Source: Cryptomeria japonica (taxonomy: Eukaryota; Streptophyta; Pinopsida; Cupressales; Cupressaceae). From it: DNA of 64,000 bases. Each line of letters begins with the position of its first letter. The first letter of the stretch is position 1. This document shows, piece after piece, positions 10,791-23,270 of this stretch. Under the pieces are notes generated by a model. The model was not told the origin of the DNA and searched no databases. It saw only the letters and a list, made by a program, of their open reading frames with translations. A program made the translations under genes and the position numbers. The stretch covers positions 315,830,041-315,894,040 of the forward strand of contig NC_081405.1 in the NCBI RefSeq assembly GCF_030272615.1. Direction: 5' to 3'.

Positions 10791-11297
10791 TCCACCTTTG
10801 ATCTTGACAAGGCTGAGGATCTTCATGAGCATCACGCATCTTGTTTGTAGCTTTTAGTCCATTATAGCTTTTGGTCTTTATCCATTTGCTTATTACAACC
10901 TTTCATCCATATTCCCTGTCTTATTGCAACTTTCTACCACTATCCCGTATCCTATCCCGACCTTCAGTCCATGTCCCTTATCCATTCTTGGTCTTGCTTA
11001 TCCTATCCATATCTTATCACTATCCATACTTTCTTTTTCATTCCTTGATCTTGATCTAACATAAGGACGCAAAATTTAAACATGGTTTCAAAAACCTCTT
11101 GACATGTCCCTCATGCCATGTTCCTGCTTTACATTGTCATATCTAGTCTCTTGTCCCATCATGCCATAGCCCTTGAAAATTGCATCTGTATTGTCTCCAT
11201 AATAAAAGGCCTTTGTCTTCCCTCTATCCACCATCATTTCAGCAAGCCTATTTATTCACCTGTCATATTCCTTGCCTTGCTAGACATTGGGGGCAAA

Positions 11298-11556
11298 AAT
11301 CATAAAAATTGAAAAATGTCTTGAAATAATTCAAAAAAAATTGAAAAATGTCCTGAAATAAATAATTAAAAAATCAAAAAATGTCTTGAAAAAATCTCTA
11401 AAAATTGAAAAAATTTCCTGAATAATTCAAAAAAAATTGAAAAATGTCCTGAAAAAATCTCTAAAAATCAAATAATGTCCTGAAATAATCCAAAAAAATA
11501 AAAAATTCAAAATCTGTCCTGAGATAATCCCTAAAAAGTCATATAAAGTCCTGAAA
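11298..11556 (+). repeat. Degenerate ~30-36-bp repeat, about 8 copies
   Basis: Eight variants of AAAAATGTCCTGAAATAAT recur at roughly 11315, 11346, 11378, 11408, 11444, 11473, 11512 and 11546, separated by A-rich spacers. The position, between ORF and 3' LTR, matches the tandem-repeat-prone 3' untranslated region known for plant gypsy-type elements. Confidence 0.75.
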
Positions 11557-12480
11557 AAAATGAACACAAAAACATTTCAAAACATTAAAATAAAATAAAA
11601 ATCGAAAAGCAAAACAAAAAATAAAGGATCCCTTTTGTGCATAAGACAAATCACTGAGCATCCCTCCAACAACCCGCAATCGCACACTGTGCTTTAATAA
11701 AATCACACTTAAAAAGATGAACTTTTCCATCAAACCAGCCATTCAAACTGATCAAAATTGTCATATCAATCAACCTCCAAATCATTTGTCCTTGTCTCTA
11801 CTATCATGGGTCTTATATAGGGTGTGGTATACTTGAAACCAGACTGTGTCCTATCTTAGACGGGGTATCGCATATCCTGAAACCAGACAGCATGATCGGC
11901 CTATCAGCACTTTCAACTTTTGACAATAAAGATCAAGATGTTTGTTTGATTTGTTGGAATTAGCGAGTCTTATCATTTATTGATTTATCTTCGATCATGT
12001 TCCTATGTTGCTCGATGATGTCACTGAGTGATTTAGAGTGACCGGGATGGATCATGGTCTTTTCTTTTTTGTTGTAATTGTTGTTTGTCTGCGATGTGTC
12101 TGTCTTTTGCAAAAAGGGTTGCATTTCCGCTCTGGCCTTCAATGCCATGATGCTACGCATCCATTTTGCTACATTAAAATAAAGGTTCTCACCTACAAAG
12201 TGCATTACTGAAAGCAAGTTTTTCTTCATCTCTAACTGTCCTTTGTCTAATTTCTTCTTACTAACATTTCTTTCGTTAGTCTTGGCAGTCCGTTTGATCC
12301 TATCATCTTCTGTCATTCTTATCGATCAATTGGCCTCTTTTCTGCATGTTTTCGGCCAATTCCTCGAGGGGGCATGCATATGTCATTGTTATTGTCTAGA
12401 GCATTTTCATATGTCATTGTCAGTTGTCTGGGGCATTTTCATTATTGTTCTTTGAAACAACGCTTAAAATCGCATTGTCT
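11557..12480. other. 3' untranslated region with one antisense ORF
   Basis: No sense-strand gene is visible here. A minus-strand frame of 118 codons (12316 to 11960) starts MTEDDRIKRTAKTNERN and is Lys/Asn-rich with segments such as WMRSIMALKARAEMQPF. Some plant gypsy-type elements carry antisense ORFs before the 3' LTR, so this might be real. However, I see no counterpart in the related element at 20694-32117 and no known domain. Confidence 0.3.
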
Positions 12481-12495
12481 CAAAGAGGGGCAAAA
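12481..12495 (+). other. Polypurine tract
   Basis: CAAAGAGGGGCAAAA directly precedes the TGTAGACACC LTR start, as expected for the plus-strand primer of an LTR retrotransposon. The same pairing (purine run, then TGTAGACACC-like start) occurs at 31045-31061. Confidence 0.8.
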
Positions 12496-13531
12496 TGTAG
12501 ACACCTAAAAATGGTCAACGCTTGCGGAATCATACTTTAACATTTGCGCATTGCCTTATTTTAGGTTTTTGCATTGCATTAACATTTTCTCCTATGTCAC
12601 GCACTTGGTCTTTATCATTTGTGAACATTGAGTCCTTCTTCTGCATTCTTCATTTATCTCGCTTTCGAATTTGGTCTTGTCAATAACAATCTTCAGTCAT
12701 GATTTTGGTCGATCTTGTCAATCTCTTATCAACTTGTCAATCTTGTCATTTTATGATCGATTTGTCATCGATCCTTGTCCTCTTCAATCATGTCAATTTG
12801 GATCAATTTGTCATTGTTCCTCGGCGCATTTATCAATCAAATCGTTTGTCAACATTGGTCTTTTATCAAGTCAGAATCATGATCAAATCGAATCAATATC
12901 AATTATCCTTTGTCAAGACCTAATTGTCATTTCTAATTCATCTTTTAGGGTTTCATGATTTTATTCATTTAACCCTGTTTGTCATTTCTCCTTCTAGGTT
13001 AAATAATTTATTTATTTATCCTAAGTCTTCTTGTCACAATTAAATGTTTATTTAATTGGCTAATTAATTCCTCCTATTTTTGTAAATTAATTAATGAATG
13101 AGAAATTATTAATTAATCTACCTAATTTTCATCAATTTCCTAAATTCCAAGTCATCATTCCTAAATGTCTATTTCTATTTCAAAATCTTGTCATAAATCC
13201 TTGCATAGCAATTTGTCATAAACTGTCATAAATTGTCATAAATCCTTGCATAGCAATTTGTCATACACATGTCATAATTTTTCTATTCTTGATTTGAATT
13301 TCCATTCGAATCATTTTCATGCTAATCTTGTCTTTTCTCCAATTCATCTATAAATTGGATGAATTTCTTCAATCAAAATCCCCTGATTCTTAATCTAATA
13401 ATCATAGGATCTACTAATCAGATTATCGAATTTATAATCACTTTGTCAAATCAGGCTTCGAGTACTCTTGAGCAATCATCTTATTTACTTGCTTTCATAT
13501 CATGATCATGCACTAGTAGGTGAGATCCACA
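12496..13531 (+). repeat. LTR (TGTAGACACC type), right end tentative
   Basis: The start TGTAGACACCTAAAAATGG nearly matches the LTR start at 20694, and a polypurine tract precedes it, so this is a 3' LTR. Right of it no second element confirms the end; 13531 (...ATCCACA) is chosen because it ends in CA and gives about 1.04 kb, close to the related 1,068-bp LTR. Within it, 12690-12930 is full of TTGTCAATC, TTGTCATC and GATCAATTTG variants, and 13030-13110 holds TTAATTAATT tracts shared with the related LTRs. No 5' partner beginning TGTAGACACC exists upstream in the window. Confidence 0.55.
12690..12930. repeat. TTGTCAAT-type short motif array in LTR
   Basis: Variants of TTGTCAATC, TTGTCATTTT and GATCAAATCG recur more than ten times in about 240 bp, including GATCGATTTGTCATCGATCC. 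Like the motif arrays in the other LTRs it is family-specific and lies in the U3 part. Confidence 0.55.
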
Positions 13532-14998
13532 ACAAAACTATTTGGAGAAGAAAGAAGGACAATGGAGCCGCATGAAGGAAGCATTTGGATCTACATCTGG
13601 TTTGCATAATCTTTAGTTTTGAATGTTTCATTTTCATGTCTCTATTGAGTGTGTTATGATTGATCATGGCAATTTGCTTTTGTGATTGAGCTAATGGTTA
13701 ATGTTTATATTGCTTTGATGATTTCCGATTTCCTAGCTACAAATTTATTCTAGAGTAAGGAGGGGAATGCTTGAAATTGGAAGAGGGATTAAAAAGGATA
13801 GGAGCTTGAAGAGAGAGAATGTTTTATCCTTCAAGGAGCTCATTAAGGTGACACTTTTTCTTCCTCTTTTCAACATTTTATATATATTTGTTTTATTGTG
13901 ATTATCACATTTTATGTGAGTGTTGTATTGAGAAATTGATGAAATTAGTGTATCTAGTATGAATTTAAAAGTGTTGTTCTATCGCATGGCATGCAGTTGA
14001 TTTGAGGGGCGAGATGCCTTTATTTTGTCTAAAAAATGGTATCGAGATTAACTCCCTCATGTGTGATTGTGCGTATGGGTATCCATTTTGCATTTTTCAT
14101 TATTTTATTCAGTTTATATCATTTTATTATAAGATTAGTTCTTGATGGTTCTCATGATTCAAGAGACGACAATAATATTGTAAGGTTTCTCTAAAATGCA
14201 AAGACACATTTTTATCATGAGTTGTTCCAATCATCTTTCTAAATTGATCTTCAATTGTACTTCCACATGCAATAAGATTTACTTATTTTTGAATATACTC
14301 ATCATTTTCCATGACATTCTATACATGAAGATAGTCTTCCTTTGTTTTACATCTTTTCACTATATTTTCTTTCATTTTATCTATTATTTATTTTTCTAAA
14401 GTTTACCAATGTTTCTTCTATGGTATCAAATTTTAGTTACAACATCTAATCTCTACCAAATTTATAATTGTAAACCTTAAACCTACATTCTATGAGAGAT
14501 TCATCTATATTTTCATTCTCCACTAGTTTGAAATGAATATGTTCTTTGATACAAACTCAATCTATTTTTCTTTAGATAGATCCCACTCACACACCATTTT
14601 TTATGTGGATTTTATTTTTCCCTTTCATGTAGGATCTACATTTTCATCATCACTTATTGAGGTGGACTATTAATATTATCATTAGTATTGTCCTGGGACT
14701 CCTTTAGAACCTCATTTTTGGCTTGTCATGCAACTTATTACAATATTTCTATGATATATTACAAATCCCTATGGTGTAGGTTGATTTACTAGATTGGAAA
14801 CATCACCAATGTAAAATATTATGTTTCTCCATTTTAATGAGTGTCCTTGACCAATAGCAAGAAGCTAGTTCTTTCTTGACATCTCCAATGAATTAAAAAC
14901 TAAATAAAAATGCTGTATTTAAATGCATGACTTGTCATCAAAGACAACACTAATTTTTTTGGTATCATATTTATTATATAACAATAAAAATAAATAGT
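13532..14998. other. AT-rich sequence, nothing recognised
   Basis: About 1.5 kb with no convincing ORF, RNA gene or element boundary. It separates the LTR above from the LINE fragment. Confidence 0.6.
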
Positions 14999-15916
14999 CC
15001 CTTCTCTGCTGATATTTGGGCTAGATGTCTGGACAACTTCAATATCAATTGGGTTTTTCCGGAATTTGTTCAAGAGGTTTTTAATTCTTGGCATCATCCC
15101 TCAAGGAATAAGACAATAATTTTGTTATGGAGATTGGCTTTACCCCATATTTTCTGGGGAATATGGAAAGAGAGAAATGAAAGAGTGTTCAGAGAGAAGG
15201 CCTCTAAGGCTCAAACAAATTTTGAGAAAATTAAATGAAATATAGTGGAGAATATTAACATCATAGGTGGAATAGCCAATCCCCAAGATCAAAATGATCA
15301 TATTATCTTCAATAATACAAGATTAAAGGGAAGAGACATCTTTCAAGATAATCCTAGAGAAGGTGTGAAATGGGAAAGCCCTCCTCATGGCTAGATGAAA
15401 ATTAACTTTGATGGCGCTTCAAAAGTTAACCCTGGCAATGCGGGGTGTGGAGTAGTTTTAAGGGATGAATCCATGGGGAAAATGCAAAATCATTAAATTT
15501 ATTCCTATTGGAAGTCAAACTAATCATTTTGCTGAGGCTATAGTAGCTTATCATGGGATGGTGCTAGCAAAGGAAGCCAATTGTACCAGAGTGTGGTGTG
15601 AAGGTGACTCTTTGAATATTATAAACTGTTTGAATAAGGTGTTCCCACCCTCTTGGTCAATAAATAATGCTATTAAAGAAGAAAAGAAAATAAGTGAAAC
15701 CTTTGATATGTGTGTTTTCACACAAGTGTTCAGGGAAGCTAACTCATGTGCTGACTGGACAACCAACCTGGCCTGCTGAACTGAGGAAATCATTACTATT
15801 AATGGGGAGAGTAAACTTGCGTGTGAGGCGAAATCCTTGTTCGTTCTGGACCGTATCTAGATGGGGCAATGTGGCATCATCAATCATAATTCCTAATGCT
15901 TTTCCCACTTTTTTTG
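14999..15916 (+). pseudogene. LINE ORF2 3' fragment: zf-RVT linker and RNase H
   Basis: Frame 2 from 14999 reads through LLWRLALPHIFWGIWKERNE, typical of the region after the RT of plant LINEs. It continues to the RNase H start MKINFDGASKVNPGNAGCGV at 15395, with catalytic Asp in FDGAS. A frameshift near 15465-15480 moves the rest to frame 0: HFAEAIVAYHGMVLAKEA (catalytic Glu), WCEGDSLNIINCL (Asp) and REANSCADW. Stops include TAG immediately before the RNase H Met and TGA at 15777. Everything upstream of the linker (endonuclease, RT) is missing, as expected of a 5'-truncated LINE. Confidence 0.8.
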
Positions 15917-17455
15917 ATGAAGGCTTATAGTGGCAATGATGAGCATTTATTTGATAGTCTTATCATATTAACAAGGCACAAATTATGGGTTGTTGTTCAA
16001 AACAATAATAGAAACCAGAGAAGAAAAATCAGAGCAAAGATTAGGAATTCCAGGGATTGTGAAGGAAAAATAGGAGGGAACAAAAAAAGGTTTGAACCAA
16101 CCTCATGTTCGGATTAGAAAAAGAACATAGAGGTTTGGGAGATTGTACAGGAGGGGGGCTTAAGTGTGTTCATGGAGAGGCTTTGTGGTAAAGACCCAAC
16201 AATCACCAAGCACATTATAAAGAATTGGAAGAACAACAAAGTTTTGGTGGGCACCTAGATGATGACGGTGGATGAAGATATTATTGCAGAGGCTACGGGG
16301 ATGGTGACAAAGGGTATTAAGTTCTATAGAGATCGTAACATCTCTGATAAGGCAGTAGATAGATTTCCAATTACAGATGGTGAAAAGAAGAAAATGGTGA
16401 AGGTGGATAAATCCCATCACTCCCCAAAACACATCTGTAGGCCATGGAGGTTCATGTTGTTTGCTACCATATTGTACATTACGCTGGATGGTAGATTTAT
16501 GAGAGCTTACGGGCACCATTTCATGTTGCTCAACCACTTCCGCCATGGTGAAAAGGTTAGCTTTCCCTATTATTTAGCATGTTCCATGGAGCACACCATT
16601 AAAGAAATGTAGAAAGACCCTCAGGGCGACCATGCTCTTCATCAGGGTCTTATGGCTTTAGTGTATAAATTGCTGAAAGAGAAATGCATAGAGAAACCAA
16701 TAAAAGTTAAACATGCCAGGGATGATGACACGAAAAGTGAGTATAGTGGTTTCAAATTTGACTCAGAAACTGAAGGTGAGTCAGAGGAGCTTACAAAAAG
16801 GGGAGGAAAAAGGGGAAAAGAAAGAGGATTGTGGTTGATTATGATATCTCAGACTATGAGGATGAGTCCTTTGAGGAAAAATTCATCAAAAGAAAGAAAG
16901 GTAAGGGAGTTGGAAAACAAACCCAGAGGAACAAGAACACCAGCAGGGGAGTTAACAAAGATAAAAATAGATTTTGATAGCTTCCGATGAGGATGCAGAG
17001 GAGGAAAAAAATGACAATATGAAGGGTAAGGAGGGGATGAGATTCTGGATGTGGGTTGTGATGAGGATTTAAGTACTCAAGGATTGCAGAATGACGACCA
17101 AGAAAATAAAAGGGGAAATCCTAGTGATTGTCATGGGGATAATGATAGTATTAAGGAAGTTTGTGATATTATCAGTAGAATTGTGAAAGATATTGGCAAC
17201 CTAAAGAATGCTATGAATGTTATCAAAAATGCCATGATAGGTGACAAGCCTCTTTCTGAAAATGTCAAAGAATTAGCGGTGGCAATCCAGAATACTGAAG
17301 CTATTGAAAACATGGTTGGTAAAATTCTTGCAATTGAAAAGAAGGTTAAGGAAATGGAAAAGAATAGAGAGGTGAGCGGGCTGGAAACTATCATGAATAA
17401 TCTGGGCAATAGAGTTGACAAGATGGAGCTAACCGTGAAGAGGATAGCTGAATAA
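15917..17455 (+). pseudogene. Decayed gag-like ORF (LINE ORF1-like) with C-terminal coiled coil
   Basis: Mostly one frame, from ATG 15917 to 17455, with stops at 16118, 16256 and 16610 and a local frame change near 16800-17040. The core reads FMERLCGKDPTITKHIIKNW, then FYRDRNISDKAVDRF, then YITLDGRFMRAYGHHFMLL and NHFRHGEKVSFPYYLACSM. This is a compact globular domain I cannot name but which looks like gag/ORF1-type proteins of gymnosperm repeats. An acidic-then-basic linker follows, then a heptad-rich tail (KLAIEK, VKEMEKN, LGNRVDKMELTVKRI). It sits directly between a LINE RNase H remnant and a LINE-type 3' UTR. Confidence 0.55.
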
Positions 17456-17940
17456 AATTTCCAGATTCTTAAAGCCTGTGGACAATATGAATATTCTGAT
17501 TAACAGATTTGATAACATCAAAGACAAAGAGGGTGACAAGGACTAGATGGAGAAAACAGGTCATGAGAAGAGAACTAGAGCCAACACAAGGAATCAGGGT
17601 GACATCAAGGGACGTGAGCTGGATGATTTGAAAACCTCTATGGACAACATGAAGCAGATGGTGGTTCATGCAGAAGATATTATGAAAATATTTAGCTGTC
17701 TCGGTCTTTGTCTTTGTCTTTGTGTTGTCCTTTTGCTATCTTTTTTCTGTCTTTGTGTGGCTCTATGTGTTGTGAGGTCCCTTTTTGGTTTGGATGGGAT
17801 CTGTTTTTTGTTGTTGGGGGTGATTAGGCTTGATTCTTTTCTGCTTTAATGCTTTATCTATTTCCTGATATGTAAAAGGTTCGAGTTCCTTTCAAAAAAC
17901 TGTTTTTACTTAATCAAAACAATAAAACTAAATAGACGAA
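17456..17940 (+). other. LINE-type 3' UTR and degraded poly(A) end
   Basis: T/G-rich sequence (CTTTGTCTTTGTCTTTGTG, TTGTTGGGGGTG) leads to TGTAAAAGGTTCGAGTTCC and then A-rich TTAATCAAAACAATAAAAC, the usual look of plant LINE 3' ends. A short trailing frame (17547-17669) continues the coiled-coil composition of the ORF. Confidence 0.6.
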
Positions 17941-20688
17941 ATCAAAATAGTAAACCATTAAATATAAATTGGTAGGGCCTAGATATCTTAATATTTACCA
18001 TTTGAAAAATGAAACTAAACAAATAAATAAACAAGAGGAACCTCAAATTATAAAAATAATGAATAAATTATCACTTGACTTTTGTTGACTTGCTGATTCT
18101 TGTAGTTATTTATGGATTAGTACAAATAAAATATAGTTAGCAAGCAGACACTAGGCATAGAAAAATGAAAGAAAGGGGTCTAAAATAGAATTATTCAAAG
18201 AATGTATAGGGTCAATAGCCAAGTCATTCCAAATAAAGAATAGGAGAAGATGTCTAAGAATAATAATAATTCAAATTTGGAAAAACCTCACAAATTGTAA
18301 AATGGAGTAAAAATGTGGTACATTCCTCATGATTATAAAATGGTTTTATAAATGTTGTGTGATTGGGATAGGGTTTCAAATCATATGTTATGATTTCAAG
18401 GAAATTATGCCTCCAATTGTAACATTCTATACAATGGTATTGGAAAAGGTGGTCCTCATACATAATAAAAATTTAATGGTACTGACATGTTGATTAAATA
18501 AAACACACCTTCAAAATTCCAAGTGATTCCTTTTTACAATTATGTAGTTTACTATGGTGAAAAAGTCATTTATAGATGCTACATAAATAAAATGGTAACA
18601 ATTTTATATACATTTGAATAATAAATTCTAAATGAATTGGTCCTTGCTAGTTTAATTATATTTGTCAAAATTGAATTGGCTACTATGTCTTATTTACCAA
18701 TTGACAATAACTTGCCATTAAAAAAATGTTGATATCTATAGATTAAACATGAGATGTCAAAGATTGATCAACATGTATGAGAGGGGATGTGTTATTTAAT
18801 AGTCACGATTATGGATGTAAGATCATCATGATGTGAGGAAAAAAGATCAATTTAAGAGTCAACAAGGACATAAGTAGGTGGAGGCGATCCTATAACAATT
18901 TTGGATTACTCGGGTGGAATTTGCATAATTGATTATGAAAAATATTGAAAATCTATTTTTTGGTATTTTCTATGTTCTAGTAAATTGCATTTTCAGAGGC
19001 CTTTGAAGTGGAATTCGGGGTCAAGAATATCAACAATCCCTTGAAATGGTGATTGTACACATACTTCTAAAGGGTTTGAAACTAGAGCTCTTGGATATAT
19101 TTCCAACAATGAAGAGAATTCCAAATTTTGCCCAATGGGATATAAATTATGACCCACAGGTTGGGTTACCTGAATAGACTTGTTCTTTGAAATTTTGAGT
19201 TTTGTTGGTTATTTTCTCACATCCAATTGATCATTTCAGATTTCAATGGATGTAATGATTGTTGATATTATATGTAATTGTATATATCTAATTTTGGAAA
19301 TGAACAAAGATGACTTTTGGAGGAAAACATCTCCCTTCATGAGATTGCCATATTGTCCACTTGTATTCACACAATACCGCATGTTTGTCACACTAGGCAT
19401 TGTTACCTAAATTATCATTCAAATTTAGATTAGGAAGTAAAATACATACTCTATATTCATCCTATAAGGTGTATACCAAGGTAGATCACCACTAGGTATA
19501 CAGTCTTCACTATCACAATCTTTATGATTACCATTAGGCTCATGGATGAATGATATGTGTATCTAATAGGCTTGGATGTGCGCTAATCAACTACATGAAG
19601 GCAATATAATATGATGCATGATAAAGTAAGACCTCTATATAACAAATATATCTCTATCCCTTGTATAATGTCTCATGGAAATATTAAGGATAGAAGGATG
19701 ATGTGTAGTGAAATATAGGAATATATTAAAACCTAATACACATGTGTCTAGATGAGATAATAAAATCCTTAAAGAATGTCATGATGATAAGATAGCTTAG
19801 GGTGGGAGAATGGGTGGGATAAGATATAGATTGCAATATTTTCTCCTAATTTAGTTTTTTAAAAACAAGTACACACTTAAATCTAAAAATAGATGAGAAA
19901 TCAAAGTTATATTAGATCTGATAAATCTAATGTTGACTAGAGACCCTAGAGGAAGGATAAGTTGTGTAGAGTTGATTGGGTCTACAAAAATTTAAAAGAA
20001 AAGAAAATTTCCCTAAAGTTAATTTACATAAGATGCATATGAATTTAGGAATAACTAATTGAATAGTTAAATGCTAAAGTGCAAAATTAAATGTGGGAAC
20101 AATTAGTTGTAATGCCTGCCAAAATACCCTAGAGAAATTAACCATCTAATATGCAAAAAGAGATATATATATTTTTAAAACATATCTAATGCAACAAAAG
20201 AAACTAGAATACTCAAATGAATAAACAAACCATAAAATAATGTGCATATAATCAACTTTAAGCATAATCTTATGAACTCATTATGCAAGCGAAAATAAAT
20301 ACAACTCATCAACTATATTCCCTAGGGTATCTCAACGCCATTACTTATTATAAAATTTACTCTTAATAATTACTACTTACATGAACATAAGAGAACATCC
20401 ATTAATCTAACACATTATAATATAACCAATTACCATGAACACATTATAACATATTTCAAATGCCATTAATCCCCTTGGATTCATTTTAAAGAACCAATAC
20501 AAATGTTCCTAATTTCCCAATACTTCTATGCATTATCAGACCTATATCATTAAAGCATCTCCTATTCTATTCCCTTAATAAGATTATCGACTCATTTCAA
20601 CTTAGTACCAATTACATAACCATGTCCATGATAAGCACAAAAAACAATATACCCTTTTCTAATCAAGAGCATATATTCTAATTACATT
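17941..20688. other. AT-rich intergenic sequence, nothing recognised
   Basis: About 2.7 kb without long open frames, element ends or RNA genes that I can support. It is the left flank of the element inserted at 20694 and continues at 32123. Confidence 0.6.
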
Positions 20689-20693
20689 ATGAT

Positions 20694-21761
20694 TGTAGAC
20701 ACCTAAATTTGGCTAATTAATTTAATCAAATTTAAATCCTATTCGTCCAATTAATTAATCTAATTAATTAATTTCCCTATCCCTTTCTTCTAATTAATTA
20801 ATTAATCTCCCAATCCTATTCTTCTAATTAATTAATCCAATTAATTAATTCCCCAACCCGTTTCCTCCTAATTAATTAATCTAATTAATTAATTATCCTT
20901 GTTGTCCATCCCTTTTGATTAATTACTTTAATTAATTAAATATCCCCTTTCCAAGCCCATGGATTAATTAGTTTAATTAATTAATTTGTTTCAAATTCCT
21001 ATTTGAGCACATGGCTCCTAAATTTTCTCCCTAACCTCCTTCCAATCCCATCCTTACCAACACTATCCTTCTAACCCTATTCCCTAGCTTAGTCATCCCT
21101 CCAAATAACCTTATCCTATCCATTCTAACTTCCTCCCCTCTCACACATGTGTGCACATTCTAACTAATTTTCCTATTTATTAGGAAGATATTCCTTTATT
21201 TGGGTGGTTATTCCCCAAATAGACATGTGTGCTTGGGGAAACATCATTCCTTCCCAAGACATGTGTCCCTCCTTTGGGACACTTTTCTTCTCCCTTTGGG
21301 CCACTTGTGTAGAATCTTCTTCCACTTGGCTCTCTTTGGCATGCCACTTGTCTTCTTTGAGGACAAGTGTTGCATTTTGAGATCCCCTCTCCTTCCTCTC
21401 ATCTCCTACTCAATCCCTCCATTTTTAGACCAAATCCTCTCCGATCCATCTTCATTCCATGCACCATTACTCTGTAGAAATCAACACTCAACCAATCCTT
21501 TATCATTTTCATCCATCAATCTATTTATCATTGCATCAACATCATGGATCAAAATCGAGCATTCGAAGCTACATCATGAGCACACATCCAATCATATAAC
21601 AATCAAATTAAAGTGGGAATTGTGGTTTGCATTGTTTATTATTTTGTTCTCCATTTTAGTTTTATCGTTCTAATCTTGAGGTGTATGATGTATTATGTTT
21701 TCTTAATTAATTAGCTTTCTTTTTAGTCCTTAGTATTCGCACACACCATTTTCATCACACA
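20694..21761 (+). repeat. 5' LTR of the non-autonomous element (1,068 bp)
   Basis: Begins TGTAGACACCTAAATTTGGC and ends TTCATCACACA. The first 300 bp are packed with TTAATTAA/ATTAATTAAT palindromes separated by C-rich spacers. The later part holds ACATGTGTGC and several TTGGGACAC/GGACACTT words. Just inside the LTR, TTTTGAGCACCCATAGGC is probably a decayed PBS. Confidence 0.92.
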
Positions 21762-21829
21762 TTTTGAGCACCCATAGGCAAAAAAGCAGAACTACACATG
21801 GATTTTCACCACAGTGGAAGTCTATTTTA

Positions 21830-23270
21830 TCAATCCTGAGATTTTATGAAACAATGGGATCACTACCTAAAACAATGGGTTCACATTCCTGCAACCATAT
21901 GAAAGGTATAAATCCCCACTTTAAGTTTCAGGAATTTGTAAATGTTTTTTGACATTTTTTTGTACAGTAGCAGGAATCCACCTTGAAACAGTGGGAACAC
22001 GCCTTGAAACAACCGAAACACACCCTAAAACAATGGGAACATTCCTTCAAATAGTGGGAATGCACCTTGAAACAACGGGAACACACCCTGAAACAACGAG
22101 AACACGAAACAATGGGTTTGCTCATTATCATTTACATAATTTTTTAGAATGCTATTTTCCTACTAATCTGCTAACTTGTATGTTGGATGATTTAAATTTT
22201 GCAAGTTTGCACCTTGAAGCAACAGGAACTCAAATTGAAACAATGGGTTCACTAACTGAAACAACGAGAATGCAAAGTAAAACAACACGATCACATTTTT
22301 CCATGTTCCTGAACGCGAAACAACAGGAACGCAAAAGTGAAATAGCACGATCATGTTTTTCCATGTTCTTGAACATGAAACAACGAGAATGCAAACTGAA
22401 ATAACATGATTTCATTTTCCCATGTTCTTGAAGCAACATGATCACCATTTTCCATGTTCCTGAATGCGAAACAGTGAGAATGCAAACTGAAACAACACGA
22501 TCACATTTTTACATGTTCTTGAATCAACACGATCATGTTTTTCCATGCTCCTAAACGCAAAATAGGAGGAACGCAAACTGAAATAACATGATCATGTTTT
22601 TCCATGTTCTTGAAGTAGCACGATCACATTTTTCCATGTTCTTAAATGTGAAACAACAATAATGCAAATTGAAACAAGACGATTGTGTTTTTACATGTTC
22701 TTGAAGTAGCACGATAGCATTTTTCCATGTTCCTAAATGCGAAATGACAGGAACACAAACTAAAACAACATGATCACATTTTTCCATGTTCTTGAAGCAA
22801 CACGGTTGCGTTTTTCCATGTTCCTGAATGCGAAACAATGAGAATGCAAATTGAAACAACACGATTGCATTTTTCCATGTTCTTGAAGCAGCAAGATCGC
22901 ATATTATAATTCCTAAAGTAGTATGATCACATTTTTCCATGTTCCTGAAGTAGCAAGATCTCATATTAGCATTCCTAAAGCAGCACATTCGTGTATTAGC
23001 ATTCCTAAAGTAGCGAGTTTGAACTGTGAAATAGCGGGTCCGCTCATTATTATTTACATGATTTTTCAAAATGCTATTTTTCTACTAATTTGATAGCTTG
23101 TATTTTGTTGGATGGTTTAAAATTTGCAAGTTTGCACCCTAAAACAATGAGAATGCACCCTAAAACAATGAGAATGCACCCTAAAATACTGGGAACGTAC
23201 CCTGCAACAATGAGAATGCAACCTAAAACAACAGGTTTGCACTATGTTGTAGCACATTCACTCATTATCA
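21830..23270 (+). repeat. 21-bp and ~50-100-bp minisatellite region
   Basis: Two outer blocks (about 21963-22125 and 23118-23250, with extra units near 22200-22290) repeat a 21-bp unit such as CCTTGAAACAACGGGAACAC or CCTAAAACAATGAGAATGCA. Read in frame this gives heptads like ETTGTHP and KTMRMHP. The centre (22290-23040) repeats longer units built from CATTTTTCCATGTTC, GAAGCAACACGATC and GCGAAACA. Open frames on both strands here are products of the repeat and not credible genes. Confidence 0.85.

Noticed and set aside
17941-20688. Possible decayed genes in AT-rich flanks
   Set aside because: No frame above background and no motif; left as unannotated intergenic DNA.
22551-23069. 172-codon minus-strand ORF
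   Set aside because: Translation of the minisatellite (repeated NMEKCDR); no other coding signal.
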